NCBI GenBank assembly: GCA_031270325.1
Contig: JAISXW010000009.1
Location: 48,452-112,451, forward strand
From: Streptococcaceae bacterium
Lineage (GTDB): Bacteria > Bacillota > Bacilli > Lactobacillales > Streptococcaceae
DNA: 64,000 nt
Direction of reading: 5' to 3'
Position numbers and translations under genes: made by a program. How positions within the stretch are numbered: position 1 is the first letter of the stretch; every line of letters begins with the position of its first letter. Under the pieces are notes generated by a model that worked only from the letters and a program-made list of their open reading frames with translations, did no database searches and had not been told where the DNA came from. Positions 48,181-57,681 of this stretch are shown here, in pieces.

Positions 48181-48789
48181 ATGATGATACCTGAAAAAGA
48201 TGATTTGAGTTGCTATTTGGAAAATCACTCATATCTTCAGATGCAACATCCAGCAATACAAGCTGTTTGTCATCGATTATTTAATCATACAGATACCGAG
48301 TGGTCTATGATTCAGAAAGGGTTTCAGTTTGTATTAGAGGAAATTGAACATTCTTGGGATATTCAAAATCACGATATTACAATTTCAGCAACGGATGTCT
48401 TGGCTCTCGGTCATGGAATTTGTTATGCCAAGTCTAATTTGCTCGCGGCTATCTTAAGATGTATGGGAATTCCTACAGGATTTTGCTATCAAAAATTATT
48501 GTTGTTCAATGAAACGGATGGTAGATATTGCATTCATGCCTTAAATGCTGTCTTTTTGAAATCACAAAATAAATGGTTAAGGCTTGATGCACGAGGCAAT
48601 AAAACAGGCGTTCAAGCCGCCTGTTTACCTAATCAAGAAAAATTAGCTTTTGTACCTCAGCTGGATTTAGGAGAAATTGATTATCCTATCATCTATTCAG
48701 AGCCTAATCTGCTGACAATGTTGGCGCTAGAGCAAGCAACAGATACACTAGAGATGTATTTAAATGACCTTCCAGAAACACTCTTCTAG
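48181..48789 (+). CDS. Transglutaminase-like (cysteine protease fold) protein
   Basis: 202 residues. The core has a Cys-His-Asp layout: Cys in GHGICYAKSNLLAAILR (about 82), His in CIHALNAVFL (about 119) and Asp in WLRLDARGN (about 138). This fits the transglutaminase-like superfamily; there is no signal peptide. Cytosolic function is unknown. AGGAG precedes the ATG at 48181; the ATG at 48184 is an alternative. Confidence 0.85.
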   Translation: MMIPEKDDLSCYLENHSYLQMQHPAIQAVCHRLFNHTDTEWSMIQKGFQFVLEEIEHSWDIQNHDITISATDVLALGHGICYAKSNLLAAILRCMGIPTGFCYQKLLLFNETDGRYCIHALNAVFLKSQNKWLRLDARGNKTGVQAACLPNQEKLAFVPQLDLGEIDYPIIYSEPNLLTMLALEQATDTLEMYLNDLPETLF

Positions 48790-48816
48790 TAAAAAGTGCA
48801 ATTAAGCGAGAGTGAT

Positions 48817-48847
48817 AAGGAAAAAGATAGCTTATCAATTTTTCCTT
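48817..48847. terminator. Bidirectional terminator between convergent genes
   Basis: AAGGAAAAA pairs with TTTTTCCTT around a 13-nt loop. It overlaps the end of the DedA gene. Confidence 0.6.
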
Positions 48848-49470
48848 TGACGGCGCGACTTGATGAAAGCAACAACACTTGGGATTAAGGTAACCAGAAT
48901 AATACCTAAAATGATGATAGAAAAGTGTTTTTTGACAAACGGAATATTGCCAAATAAGTAACCAGATCCTGTCGCAATCAGCGACCAAGAGAAAGCTGCA
49001 ATGAACGCCCGTTTCATAAAATCATTGAATTTGAACTGACTAATTCCTGCAACAAAGGGGACAAAAGTTCGAATAATTGGGACGTATCTTCCCATAATAA
49101 TCGCAATAGATCCTTTTTTCTCGAAATAAGCTTCTGCCTCGTCGATATGTTTTTTATTGATCAACTTCCCGGATAATCGATGTTCCAGTAATTTAGTCCC
49201 TATCTTATGGCCAATGAAGAAGTTGCAGGTATCCCCCAGAAACGCTGCAACGAAGAAGAGCGGTAGAAAGATGCCGATATTAAACGGCATATTGGGATTA
49301 GCAGCTAAAGCACCTGCCGCAAAGAGTAAGCTATCTCCAGGTAGAAACGGGAGAACAATCGCTCCAGTCTCAACAAAAATAATGAGAAACAAGATCAGAT
49401 AGGTCCAACCACCAAACGTTTGTGCCATGTTATAAATATGTTGATCAATATGTAAAATAAAATGAATCAT
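48835..49470 (-). CDS. DedA-family membrane protein
   Basis: 211 residues with several membrane segments. It has the family blocks VETGAIVLPFLPGDSLLFAAGAL (residues 32-54, shown here by its ends) and GRYVPIIRTFVPFVAG (about 137-152), the latter with the conserved Arg residues. DedA proteins act in membrane homeostasis, and some flip lipid carriers such as undecaprenyl phosphate. It is downstream of xerS on the same strand, with an 84-bp gap. Confidence 0.88.
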   Translation of the reverse strand: MIHFILHIDQHIYNMAQTFGGWTYLILFLIIFVETGAIVLPFLPGDSLLFAAGALAANPNMPFNIGIFLPLFFVAAFLGDTCNFFIGHKIGTKLLEHRLSGKLINKKHIDEAEAYFEKKGSIAIIMGRYVPIIRTFVPFVAGISQFKFNDFMKRAFIAAFSWSLIATGSGYLFGNIPFVKKHFSIIILGIILVTLIPSVVAFIKSRRQRKN

Positions 49471-49554
49471 TGTGTGCTTTCTAGACTTTAATCGTTAATG
49501 ACTTCGGAAGAAGTAGAAGTTAAATTGTTGTAATAGAGCTATGCCTTAGATACA

Positions 49555-50625
49555 TCATAACTTGTCTAAGGCATCTTTTTGTTCCTCATTGACAATATGC
49601 GTATAAAGGTCAGTGACCTGGGTAGAAGCGTGTCCCAATTGATGACTGACCAAGACTTGAGAGTTTGTCTCTGCGTACAGTCTCGTTGCCAATGTATGTC
49701 GTAATTTGTGGGGGGTGACACGGACTTTGAATACTTTTGAGTATTTAGCGACCATTTTTTCAATACTTGAATGATCAATCCGATTGGCTTGCCCTTTGTA
49801 AGTTGTCAGAAATAAGCCCGTATCACGTTTTGTGGTAGGATACCGTTTATCACGAATGCTCAAATAATTAGCGAGATAAGGTTTGGCAAATCCTGCAATA
49901 TTGACCGAATCGCGTTTGCCACCTTTGCGCAAAACATCAACAACCATGGTGTTGAGATTCAAATCATTTAAATCAATATTAACAGTCTCAGATAAGCGAA
50001 TACCTGAAGCTAGTATCAAGGCAATGATCGCCAGATCACGTTCCTTATTTTTGATAAAAGACGACTTGGCACGATTAGATAGGTCATCCTCATAATCTGT
50101 TTCGATAAAATCCAAGAAAGCTTGCGTTTCATCCCCTAAAAACAATTTATTTTTGATCTGTTCTGCACGCGATGCTAAAGTTTCTTTTTTCTTTTGAGTG
50201 GTGACTTTTTTCATAACATTGCGATAGAAGTAGGGTTCACCATTTCTATCCTCGACTTCCTCTGTCAAATATTTATAAAGGCTCGATAAAGCAGACAAAG
50301 TCCGATTGATTGTTGTTTGCGAGACACCATATTGATTGGTGTAGGTATTTAACCGTGGACGTTCACGCAAATATAAAATAAAACTTTCAAGGTCTGTCTT
50401 GCTCAAATTTTCCAGTGTTTCGAGTGAAATCTCTGATATATGTGTAACATCGGTCACGTCAGCATCTATCAGCCAAGTAAAAAAACGTTGATATTCTTTT
50501 AAATACTCATATAAAGTTGTCAATGAGTAAGGCACAGCAGACTTAGAGCGGTAATAAGCTAATACAAAATCAGGCATGAGTCCTTTTAAAATTTCAATGT
50601 TTTCAATTAAACGTTCTCTATTCAT
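49555..50625 (-). CDS. xerS: Tyrosine recombinase XerS
   Basis: 356 residues from the ATG at 50625, the usual XerS length. Longer readings would start at the TTG inside the promoter -35 (50661) and are rejected. The N-terminal SAM-like domain (about 1-130) is followed by the catalytic domain with Arg (SGIRLSE), [14 protein letters not shown] and the nucleophile Tyr (DLYTHI) near the C-terminus. XerS alone resolves chromosome dimers at dif_SL, whose likely site lies immediately upstream. The mRNA is predicted leaderless. Confidence 0.93.
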   Translation of the reverse strand: MNRERLIENIEILKGLMPDFVLAYYRSKSAVPYSLTTLYEYLKEYQRFFTWLIDADVTDVTHISEISLETLENLSKTDLESFILYLRERPRLNTYTNQYGVSQTTINRTLSALSSLYKYLTEEVEDRNGEPYFYRNVMKKVTTQKKKETLASRAEQIKNKLFLGDETQAFLDFIETDYEDDLSNRAKSSFIKNKERDLAIIALILASGIRLSETVNIDLNDLNLNTMVVDVLRKGGKRDSVNIAGFAKPYLANYLSIRDKRYPTTKRDTGLFLTTYKGQANRIDHSSIEKMVAKYSKVFKVRVTPHKLRHTLATRLYAETNSQVLVSHQLGHASTQVTDLYTHIVNEEQKDALDKL

Positions 50626-50632
50626 ACCTAAT

Positions 50633-50661
50633 AGTATAAGGGATGCCTGAACTTTTGTCAA
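50633..50661 (-). promoter_or_regulatory. xerS promoter giving a leaderless mRNA
   Basis: On the minus strand TTGACA (50661-50656), a 17-bp spacer and TATACT (50638-50633) stand 7 nt before the ATG at 50625. The -35 lies inside the dif-like site, so XerS binding may repress its own gene. Confidence 0.75.
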
Positions 50662-50686
50662 GAAAATTACAGTTTTTCGGAAAGAT
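50652..50686 (-). other. dif_SL-like chromosome dimer resolution site
   Basis: On the minus strand the site reads CTTTCCGAAAAACTGTAATT then TTCTTGACAAAAG. It has imperfect inverted arms (TTTCCGAAAAA and TTTTCTTGACA) around a short centre, lies just upstream of xerS and resembles my recollection of the streptococcal/lactococcal dif_SL. In these genera dif_SL is next to xerS at the terminus. Exact limits are approximate. Confidence 0.75.
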
Positions 50687-50713
50687 GTTATTGGAACTAG
50701 CTAGGGACAGTCT

Positions 50714-50826
50714 TTTCAAACTACCATGGGGGGTTACCTAAATTCCCATGAGGGTTTGTCAAAATCCCCATGGGAATTTTCCTAAATCTCCATGAGGGTT
50801 TGTCAAAGTTCCCATGGGGATTTTAC
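50714..50826. repeat. CCATGG 22-bp tandem array, 5 units (array R8)
   Basis: Five units of exactly 22 bp with cores ACCATGGGG, CCCATGAGG, CCCATGGG, TCCATGAGG and CCCATGGGG in a linker such as TTTGTCAAAAT or TTTCCTAAAT. It lies 28 bp from the dif-like site, between it and rplL. Confidence 0.85.
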
Positions 50827-50866
50827 CGCACCCTCCTTTCGATCAGCTTCTGAGAGTTTAAGCATC

Positions 50867-50900
50867 AAAAAAAGCATCCATTAAGGAATGAACGCTTTTT
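50867..50900 (-). terminator. rplJ-rplL terminator
   Basis: On the minus strand AAAAAGC-G-TTCATTCC pairs with TGGATGCTTTTTTT around TTAA, with a strong T-run. Confidence 0.8.
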
Positions 50901-50922
50901 CCTATCACAATTGATAGATTGA

Positions 50923-51291
50923 TTATTTAAGAGCTGCTGAACCACCAGCTGCTGCGATTGCTTCAACGATAGCTTCAGCATCAGCTTTTGGAAGACCTTC
51001 TTTGATAACAACTGGCGCGCTGTCAACAAGATCTTTAGCTTCTTTAAGTCCAAGACCAGTTGCTTCGCGAACAGCTTTGATTGTAGCAACTTTTTTGTCG
51101 CCTGCTGAAGTCAACTCAACGTCAAATTCAGTTTTTTCTTCAGCAGCTGCGCCGCCTGCAGCACCCGCTACAGCTACTGGAGCTGCTGCAGATACGTCAA
51201 ATTTTTCTTCGATTGCTTTTACAAGCTCAGAAAGTTCAAGAATAGTTGCTGTTTCAAGTTCAGCAACGATGTTTTCAATGTTCAATGCCAT
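50923..51291 (-). CDS. rplL: 50S ribosomal protein L7/L12
   Basis: 122 residues: N-terminal dimerisation domain (1-30), Ala/Gly-rich hinge (about 35-52) and C-terminal factor-binding domain with EKTEFDVEL and KEAKDLVD. It forms the ribosomal stalk with L10. It is 75 bp after rplJ, with a good ribosome site (AAGGAG). Confidence 0.97.
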   Translation of the reverse strand: MALNIENIVAELETATILELSELVKAIEEKFDVSAAAPVAVAGAAGGAAAEEKTEFDVELTSAGDKKVATIKAVREATGLGLKEAKDLVDSAPVVIKEGLPKADAEAIVEAIAAAGGSAALK

Positions 51292-51366
51292 TGTTGGAAT
51301 CTCCTTAGAATTTTTAATTTAGTGTGCAAGGATTAAGCGACTTGCGCGCAAGAATAAAGAAATAGC

Positions 51367-51867
51367 TTACGCTGCTTCTTCGGCTTTTTCGGCAACAGCT
51401 TTGACAGCATATGCAACGTTTCGGACTGGTGCTTGAAGTACTGAAAGAAGCATAGAAAGCAATCCTTCGCGGTTTGGCAGTGATGCGATGGCAGCAATTT
51501 CTTCTTTTGAAGATACTTTGCCTTCGATAATACCGGCCTTAACTTCGAGTTTGTCCGCAGTTTTAGCGAAATCTGATAAGATCTTCGCTGGCGCAATAGC
51601 GTCTTCAGTTGAGAAAGCAATGGCAGATGGCCCTACGAATTGATCCGTAAGCGCAGCATAACCAGCTTTTTCAGCAGCACGACGCAAAATTGAGTTTTTG
51701 ATGACTTTGAATTCAACACCTGCTTCACGTAATTGTTTACGCAATTCAGTATCTTGTCCAACTGTTAGACCACGAGAATCTGCGACGACAACACCAGTTG
51801 CATCAGCAAATTTTTGGGCAACAACGTCAACTAACTCAGCTTTTTTAGCGATTGTAGCTTCACTCAT
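51367..51867 (-). CDS. rplJ: 50S ribosomal protein L10
   Basis: 166 residues, with the rRNA-binding N-terminus ([20 protein letters not shown]) and C-terminal helices for L7/L12. L10 also represses its operon by binding the leader. AGGAGG precedes the ATG. Confidence 0.97.
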   Translation of the reverse strand: MSEATIAKKAELVDVVAQKFADATGVVVADSRGLTVGQDTELRKQLREAGVEFKVIKNSILRRAAEKAGYAALTDQFVGPSAIAFSTEDAIAPAKILSDFAKTADKLEVKAGIIEGKVSSKEEIAAIASLPNREGLLSMLLSVLQAPVRNVAYAVKAVAEKAEEAA

Positions 51868-51871
51868 TGTT

Positions 51872-52033
51872 TGTTTTTCCTCCTCTATTATTTGATGACG
51901 TAAAAAAACGCTACGTCAACCATAGACATAGAGCGTACAAAAATTCATTATAGACTAATAAATAAATGTCCTCGGTTGGAATTACGACGTTAGTCACCAA
52001 CTGTCTTAGGTCACGTTGTTTACACAACATCAT
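51872..52033 (-). ncRNA. L10 leader of rplJ-rplL
   Basis: The minus-strand leader contains CCTAAGACAGTTGGTG...CCAACCGAGGAC, the kink-turn-type pairing typical of L10 leaders, where CCAAC pairs with GTTGG. A TGACGTA/TACGTCA hairpin with an internal T-run lies just before the ribosome site. No covariance model was run. Confidence 0.75.
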
Positions 52034-52034
52034 T

Positions 52035-52063
52035 ATTATAGCAAAGTGTTTTTTATTTTGCAA
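52035..52063 (-). promoter_or_regulatory. rplJ promoter
   Basis: On the minus strand TTGCAA (52063-52058), a 17-bp spacer and TATAAT (52040-52035). A T-rich run follows upstream. Confidence 0.8.
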
Positions 52064-52084
52064 GTATTTTTTTTAGAATAATTC

Positions 52085-52110
52085 AAAAAAAAGCACAGTG
52101 CTAGTGCTTT
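52085..52110 (-). terminator. lepA terminator
   Basis: On the minus strand AAAGCAC-TAGCACT-GTGCTTT is followed by T. It lies about 100 bp after the lepA stop and just before the rplJ promoter. Confidence 0.75.
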
Positions 52111-52208
52111 GCTTTGGTGAATCACTTAAACAACTGGAATTTTTTGACTGTGAGACAGATATTAGCATCTGACTACAAGTGTGCATGATTAGTGGTGGGC
52201 TTTATCTT

Positions 52209-54038
52209 TTAGTCATCATCCATGCTCAACACGCTCAAGAAAGCTTCTTGTGGGACTTCGACATTGCCGATTGCTTTCATACGCTTCTTCCCTTTTTTCT
52301 GTTTCTCAAGGAGTTTCCGTTTTCGGGAGATGTCTCCGCCGTAACATTTAGCAAGGACGTTCTTGCGTAGGGCTTTAATATCCGAACGCGCAACGATTTT
52401 TTGACCAATGGCCGCCTGAATCGGCACTTCAAACTGCTGGCGTGGGATGATTTTTTTCAATTTATCAACGATGAGCTTGCCACGTTCATAGGCAAATTCC
52501 TTATGCACAATGAAACTCAAGGCATCGACACGCTCGCCGTTGAGCAAAAGGTCCATCTTAACCAGAGAACTTTTACGATATTCTGAAATTTCATAGTCAA
52601 AGCTGGCGTAGCCTTTGGTACTCGATTTGAGTTTATCAAAGAAATCAAAGACGATTTCTGACAAGGGCATTTGATAGATGACATTGACACGATTTTCATC
52701 CAGATAATCCATGGTCACAAAATCGCCACGTTTGCGTTGGGCTAGCTCCATCACTGCGCCCACATAGTCCTGAGGTACCATGATTTGCGCTTTGACAAAG
52801 GGTTCTTCGATCGTGTCGACCCGTGTCGGATCAGGAAACTCTGATGGATTGGCAACTTCTAGTGTGTCGCCATCTGTTGTATTGATATGATAGACCACGC
52901 TTGGTGCGGTCATGATCAAGTCGATATTGAACTCTCGCTCCAGCCGCTCTTGGATCACATCCATGTGGAGCAAGCCTAGGAAACCACAGCGAAAGCCAAA
53001 CCCTAAGGCTTGTGACGTTTCAGGTTCAAATTGCAAGCTGGCATCATTGAGCTGCAGCTTGTCTAGCGCTTCACGTAGGTCGTTGTATTTGTTAGATTCG
53101 ATCGGATAGATACCGGCAAAGACCATCGGGTTGAGCTGTTTATAGCCGTGGAGTGGCGCATCGGCAGGTCGATCCGCCAGCGTAATCGTATCGCCAACTC
53201 GTGTATCCGCTACTGTCTTAATCGCAGCCGCGATATAGCCGACATCGCCAGTCGCCAAAAACTCCCGCCCGACTGCTTTTGGTGTGAAGATACCGACTTC
53301 GGTTACATCAAAAGTCTTGCCATTACTCATCAGCTGAATCCGATCACCGGGCTTCACAATCCCATCCATCACGCGCACTTGGAGGATAACCCCGCGATAG
53401 GCGTCATAAACAGAGTCGAAAATTAAGGCTTTGAGGGGGTTGTCAATAGACCCAGACGGTGCGGGGACTTTCTCAACGATTTGCTCCAGAATGTCTTCGA
53501 TACCAATCCCTGATTTCGCCGATGCCAGAACAGCTTCACTGGCATCAAGACCAATCACGTCCTCAATCTCCTGACGAACACGCTCAGGGTCAGCTGCTGG
53601 CAAGTCAATTTTGTTAATGACAGGTAAAATCTCGAGGTCATTGTCTAAAGCCAAGTAAACATTTGCAAGCGTCTGCGCCTCAATCCCTTGTGCCGCATCT
53701 ACGACTAGAATCGCACCCTCACAAGCCGCAAGAGAACGAGATACTTCATAGGTAAAATCGACATGACCCGGTGTGTCAATCAAATGGAAGGTATAGTCTT
53801 GGCCGTTTTTAGCCGAATACTTCAACTCAATTGCATTAAGTTTGATCGTAATCCCACGCTCACGCTCTAAGTCCATGGAATCCAGCAATTGCGCCTGCAT
53901 CTCCCGAGCTGTCACCGTCTTTGTCTGTTCTAAAATCCGGTCAGCTAGGGTCGATTTGCCATGGTCGATATGGGCAATAATCGAGAAGTTCCGAATGTTT
54001 TTCTGTCTGGCTTTAAGGTCATTTAAGTCTATTGTCAT
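52209..54038 (-). CDS. lepA: Elongation factor 4 (LepA)
   Basis: 609 residues from the ATG at 54038, which begins [18 protein letters not shown], the usual LepA start; the frame's upstream part is repeat-derived. G1 AHIDHGKST (about 20-28), G3 DTPGH (about 83-87) and G4 NKID (about 137-140) are present, and the C-terminal LepA-specific domain ends in [19 protein letters not shown]. It back-translocates or re-engages stalled ribosomes. The promoter implies a leaderless mRNA. Confidence 0.95.
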   Translation of the reverse strand: MTIDLNDLKARQKNIRNFSIIAHIDHGKSTLADRILEQTKTVTAREMQAQLLDSMDLERERGITIKLNAIELKYSAKNGQDYTFHLIDTPGHVDFTYEVSRSLAACEGAILVVDAAQGIEAQTLANVYLALDNDLEILPVINKIDLPAADPERVRQEIEDVIGLDASEAVLASAKSGIGIEDILEQIVEKVPAPSGSIDNPLKALIFDSVYDAYRGVILQVRVMDGIVKPGDRIQLMSNGKTFDVTEVGIFTPKAVGREFLATGDVGYIAAAIKTVADTRVGDTITLADRPADAPLHGYKQLNPMVFAGIYPIESNKYNDLREALDKLQLNDASLQFEPETSQALGFGFRCGFLGLLHMDVIQERLEREFNIDLIMTAPSVVYHINTTDGDTLEVANPSEFPDPTRVDTIEEPFVKAQIMVPQDYVGAVMELAQRKRGDFVTMDYLDENRVNVIYQMPLSEIVFDFFDKLKSSTKGYASFDYEISEYRKSSLVKMDLLLNGERVDALSFIVHKEFAYERGKLIVDKLKKIIPRQQFEVPIQAAIGQKIVARSDIKALRKNVLAKCYGGDISRKRKLLEKQKKGKKRMKAIGNVEVPQEAFLSVLSMDDD

Positions 54039-54045
54039 AAAGTTT

Positions 54046-54053
54046 ATTCTACC
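54046..54053 (-). promoter_or_regulatory. Extended -10 promoter giving a leaderless lepA mRNA
   Basis: On the minus strand TGGTAGAAT ends 7 nt before the ATG at 54038. No Shine-Dalgarno sequence is visible. Confidence 0.6.
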
Positions 54054-54069
54054 ATATTTTCGATAAATA

Positions 54070-54099
54070 AAAAACCCGCGCATCATGACAGCGGTGGGT
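54070..54099 (-). terminator. Terminator-like hairpin upstream of lepA
   Basis: On the minus strand AACCCACCGC pairs with GCGCGGGTT, followed by TTTTTAT. It lies between repeat copy B3 and the lepA promoter and would stop minus-strand transcripts coming through the repeat. Confidence 0.6.
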
Positions 54100-54100
54100 T

Positions 54101-54259
54101 CTGTTCCAATCTTTGTTTCCAAGCCAACTGTCGAGCCTTTGGTCTCGCACTTGTCTTTGTACCATAGCTGTTTTGAGCCACTCCTCTCCACTACAATCGG
54201 GTGTTTTTAGGAGATAGCTTAATATGCTCAAGCGCTTTTTCCCAAGTCGTCAAGAGCAG
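54101..54259 (+). repeat. Dispersed repeat family B, copy B3
   Basis: The best-defined copy. Words in order: GTTCCAATCTTTG, GTCGAGCC, GGTCTCGCACTTGTCTTTG, AGCTGTTTTGAGCCA, CTCTCCACTACAATCGGG, TTTTTAGGAGATAG, AAGTCGTCAAGAGCAGTTG. It leads directly into array R9. Confidence 0.7.
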
Positions 54260-54400
54260 TTGGCAAAAACCCCATGGGAATTTGAGCAAAACCCCCATGA
54301 GGATTTGTGGAAACTCCCATGAGGATTTTGGAAAACCCCCATGGGGATTTGAGCAAAACCCCATGGGGATTTGAACAAAACCTCATGGGGATTTATCCGA
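54260..54400. repeat. CCATGG 22-bp tandem array, 6 units (array R9)
   Basis: Six units of 22 bp (one of 23), with cores CCCCATGGGAAT, CCCCATGAGGAT, CCCATGAGGAT, CCCATGGGGAT and CTCATGGGGAT and linkers like TTGAGCAAAAC. It is attached to copy B3, as R3 is to copy B1. Confidence 0.85.
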
Positions 54401-54412
54401 GTCTTGCTCGGG

Positions 54413-55033
54413 CTATTCCTTATTCAAATCCTCCGACTTTACCTTCCGTTTCATGCCTATGGTATAGCCTTCTTCCCAGTATCGTCGAAACCATTGAGAT
54501 TTTGAAAGCTTGATTTTAAGTTGCTTCCCGATGTTTTCAAATGCTTCTGGATTAGTTGCTTTTTGAATCAAGAGTAATTTTTTGCCATTTATTTTTTTGA
54601 ATGATGTCGTTAAAACTAATACGTCAGTCAAACGTACACAGTGAGTTATTTTTTGGACATCTTTTTCAGACACTTGATAGGTTTCGTCTACACTTTGTTT
54701 TGGGAACAACGCTAGCGGATAAAGATGCCCTATTTTATAAAGTTTGTAAACTCCTGTTAAAAAAACTAGCATCACTAAAACCGTAAAAACATCACTAATA
54801 TCATCTCCCCTGGTACCATGTGTCTTAATTACCCTATATAAACCCACAAAACAAGTGTAGTACCCTAACGACAACAACACAATAATACATGTTTTTCTTA
54901 CTTTTTCAAGCTGTGGCAGTTTTTGAGTCTCAATCGTATTTTTATATCGCTCTTTTATCATCGCAAGTTCTTCATTGCTTAAGACCGTTTTTATCTCCAT
55001 GACTTTTATCCACCCATCTCTTTTAAGCCTCAT
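54413..55033 (-). CDS. Membrane protein of unknown function
   Basis: 206 residues from the ATG at 55033, or 195 from 55000, which has a GGTGG site upstream and may be the true start. Two adjacent membrane helices (about residues 49-70 and 83-115) separate a helical N-terminal segment from a C-terminal soluble domain with a TSFKKINGKKLLLI strand, ending in a basic tail. I recognise no family. It is the last gene before array R9. Confidence 0.6.
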   Translation of the reverse strand: MRLKRDGWIKVMEIKTVLSNEELAMIKERYKNTIETQKLPQLEKVRKTCIIVLLSLGYYTCFVGLYRVIKTHGTRGDDISDVFTVLVMLVFLTGVYKLYKIGHLYPLALFPKQSVDETYQVSEKDVQKITHCVRLTDVLVLTTSFKKINGKKLLLIQKATNPEAFENIGKQLKIKLSKSQWFRRYWEEGYTIGMKRKVKSEDLNKE

Positions 55034-55071
55034 CTACTCTATCATCTTTTATGGATTTTCAAGTTGACGAC

Positions 55072-55488
55072 TTAATCATGACCAAACCACAACGCGATTT
55101 CACGTGCGGCTGATTCCGGACTATCTGATCCGTGGACGATATTTTCGATACTAGCGCCTTCAGCGCCGTGTGCAAAATCGCCGCGAATCGTGCCCGGCAA
55201 AGCGTCAGTTGGGTTCGTCGCCCCCATCATCTTGCGCCAAGATTGGATCACGTCAGCGCCTGTCAAGACACCAATCACGACTGGACCTGACATCATATAG
55301 GCCTCGATACTTGGATAAAACGGTCGATCGACCAATGCTTCATAATGTTGTGCCAACAAGTCTTTGGTCACCTGGCACATCAATAGGTTTTCAATGACAA
55401 AGCCTCGATGTTCCATCCGATCAATGACTTGCCCAATCAAAGCTCTGCGCACGCCATCAGGTTTAATGATGAAAAAAGTCTTTTCCAT
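55072..55488 (-). CDS. ndk: Nucleoside diphosphate kinase
   Basis: 138 residues. KPDGV near the N-terminus and the active-site His in NIVHGSDS (about residue 117-124) define NDK, which equalises nucleoside di- and triphosphates. It starts 5 bp after the DUF3592 gene, so it shares its transcript. Confidence 0.95.
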   Translation of the reverse strand: MEKTFFIIKPDGVRRALIGQVIDRMEHRGFVIENLLMCQVTKDLLAQHYEALVDRPFYPSIEAYMMSGPVVIGVLTGADVIQSWRKMMGATNPTDALPGTIRGDFAHGAEGASIENIVHGSDSPESAAREIALWFGHD

Positions 55489-55493
55489 GCTTT

Positions 55494-55931
55494 CTATACC
55501 ACCCCTTCTTCTACTGCCTCATCTAAATGCTGCAATTTATGGATAAACCAATATTCAAAACCTAAAATCAAACAAATCAAAAGCGCCCAACCTGTTAAAA
55601 TCGAGGCTAAAATCAATAGACTGGTCGCACCGGTTTTGATATAAATATGCTTTGGTTGATGGTTATTGACATAGACAGTCACGCGATCACCAACTTTGCC
55701 AAATGTTTTCAAAAAGTTGGCGATTGGTACTTCTTGGTAAGCCTTGCCTTGATAGGTGTAGGCCACCATCTTTTCGCCATCGTCAGTTCTGATCACGCGA
55801 CCGACGACAGCTGTTTTGGTATCTCGATGTTCTGTCAAGTAGCGCTGAAAGCTCATGCCACCGATAAAGAGTAAAATAATCGCAAAAAGTGCTAAGGTCA
55901 TGCGTGAGAGTCTTTGTAATAATTTAGTCAT
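55494..55931 (-). CDS. DUF3592-like membrane protein
   Basis: 145 residues with two membrane helices (about 13-29 and 102-127) around an extracytoplasmic beta domain (about 35-95), which has the pattern of DUF3592 (TGxV...VxYxVxGxxY...VGxxVxVYYxxxxP-like). Function unknown. It abuts the ABC ATPase gene with no gap. Confidence 0.7.
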   Translation of the reverse strand: MTKLLQRLSRMTLALFAIILLFIGGMSFQRYLTEHRDTKTAVVGRVIRTDDGEKMVAYTYQGKAYQEVPIANFLKTFGKVGDRVTVYVNNHQPKHIYIKTGATSLLILASILTGWALLICLILGFEYWFIHKLQHLDEAVEEGVV

Positions 55932-56705
55932 CTAATCAAATATCCTATAGAAATCTTCCAATTTCATCTCTTGTTTGTCAACTGCTGCCAAATCTTGAAC
56001 GATTTGACCCTGCTTCATGACAATCAAACGATTGCCGTATTTCAGAGCATCTTCCATGTGGTGTGTAATCATCAAAGCTGTCAACTGCTGCTGGCTGATC
56101 AGCTCATCGGTCAAAGTCATCAGGGCTACTGACGTTTTGGGGTCTAAGGCTGCCGTGTGTTCGTCCAATAACAGTAGGTCAGGGGCAAGGATTGTCGCCA
56201 TCAACAAACTCAAAGCCTGCCTTTGTCCGCCAGATAGATTCCCTGTTGGTGTGTCCAAATGCTGCGCCAAACCGTTGCCGATTTGAGCGACAAATTCGCT
56301 AAATTGCTGCTTATATTTACTGATTTGTCGCAATCTGAGGCTTCTTTTCTTGCCACGATAGGCGGCAATCGCTAGGTTTTCTGCGACCGTCATCCGTGGC
56401 GCTGTCCCCATCTTAGGATCTTGGAAGACACGGGCAATGTGAGCAGCCCGCTTTTCTGGTGATTGTTTGGTCACATCAATCCCCTGAATCCAGACAGAGC
56501 CAGAGGTTAAGGTCAAGTTGCCCGAGATGGCATTGAACAAAGTTGACTTGCCAGCACCGTTACCTCCTAATATCGTAATGAAGTCGCCAGCATAAATTTT
56601 CAAAGAGACATCGTCTAAAATGACTTTTCTTTCGTCACCAGTTTCGATAACTTTCCTTGCCTGTTTCAGTTCGATGATTGGCTGCTGCTGATTATCCGTT
56701 GGCAT
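55932..56705 (-). CDS. ABC transporter ATP-binding protein
   Basis: 257 residues with Walker A GGNGAGKST (about 48-56), signature LSGGQRQ (about 159-165) and Walker B LLLLDEH (about 177-183), followed by the H-loop ITHH. It overlaps the permease gene by 14 bp and with it and the binding protein forms a three-part importer of the TrpXYZ-like group. Confidence 0.88.
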   Translation of the reverse strand: MPTDNQQQPIIELKQARKVIETGDERKVILDDVSLKIYAGDFITILGGNGAGKSTLFNAISGNLTLTSGSVWIQGIDVTKQSPEKRAAHIARVFQDPKMGTAPRMTVAENLAIAAYRGKKRSLRLRQISKYKQQFSEFVAQIGNGLAQHLDTPTGNLSGGQRQALSLLMATILAPDLLLLDEHTAALDPKTSVALMTLTDELISQQQLTALMITHHMEDALKYGNRLIVMKQGQIVQDLAAVDKQEMKLEDFYRIFD

Positions 56706-57534
56706 TTAATCGTACCCCCTTGAAAACTTTGGCTTTGATAGTTGGAATCATCAAGCAAATCGCCAAGACAATCGCACTGAAAAGCTTGAGATAGTTGGTA
56801 TTAAAGCCGAGTGTAATCACCGCTAAAATCAAAAATTGATAGAAAACCGAGCCAATCACAATCGCTAACAAGCGCTCCAACATGGAGACATTGCCAAAGA
56901 AAACTTCGCCAATGATGATACTGGCAAGCCCAATCACAATCACACCAATCCCTTTAGAGACATCAGCATAGCCATCGTTTTGGGAAATCAAAGCACCAGA
57001 TAAGGCAATGATTCCGTTGGATACGACAAGCCCCAGAAGTTCCATCCGGCCAGTATTGATACCGAAAGACTGCGCCATATCGGCATTATCGCCTGTGGCA
57101 ATGAAAGCCTGACCCAGATTGGTCGTCAAGAAATAAAAGAGAATTGCGAGGACAAGTCCGACTGCTAGGACACTGACGCCGGTACTTTTGAGTTTATCAG
57201 CGCCCAATAAGCCTAAGTTAGCCCGCCCCATAATCATAAGCATGATTGAATGACATGAAGTCATGACCAAAATCCCTGCCAAAAGTGTTGGGATTTTCCC
57301 CTTAGTATAGAGCAAACCGGTAACCAGTCCTGCAGCACACCCTGCTAAAAAGGCGACAATTGTTGCCAATATCGGATTGACGCCTTGGGTAATCAGTGTG
57401 ACTGCCACTGCGCCACCAAGTGGGAAAGACCCTTCCGTTGTCATATCTGGGAAATTAAGAATGCGGAAAGTCATAAAAATCCCCAGACCGAGTATCGCCC
57501 ACAATAAGCCTTGATTAATCGTTGCTACTATCAT
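56692..57534 (-). CDS. ABC transporter permease (TrpY/YufP-like)
   Basis: 280 residues from the ATG at 57534, chosen because GGAGG lies 4 nt upstream; the frame runs 21 codons further but without a site. About 8 membrane helices, with the branched-chain-type permease context FPDMTTEGSFPLGGAVAV (about 28-45). It is the membrane part of the importer. The substrate is unknown; relatives have been linked to tryptophan when a Trp T-box precedes them, which I do not see here. Confidence 0.88.
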   Translation of the reverse strand: MIVATINQGLLWAILGLGIFMTFRILNFPDMTTEGSFPLGGAVAVTLITQGVNPILATIVAFLAGCAAGLVTGLLYTKGKIPTLLAGILVMTSCHSIMLMIMGRANLGLLGADKLKSTGVSVLAVGLVLAILFYFLTTNLGQAFIATGDNADMAQSFGINTGRMELLGLVVSNGIIALSGALISQNDGYADVSKGIGVIVIGLASIIIGEVFFGNVSMLERLLAIVIGSVFYQFLILAVITLGFNTNYLKLFSAIVLAICLMIPTIKAKVFKGVRLNANG

Positions 57535-57681
57535 ACTGCCTCCAAATTCATCAGCCACGACTTGACCTATCAGTCGTTGCGCATCAAACCACGCCATGCC
57601 AGACTAAAATCAGTTTTGCTCTTGCCCCTAGCACCCTGACACCCCCCTGACTATTTCTTGCGTGATCATCGGATGACTGGC

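Noticed and set aside
54039..54191. Upstream extension of lepA by 51 codons
   Set aside because: The extension is encoded by the terminator hairpin and repeat B3; the LepA family N-terminus begins at 54038.
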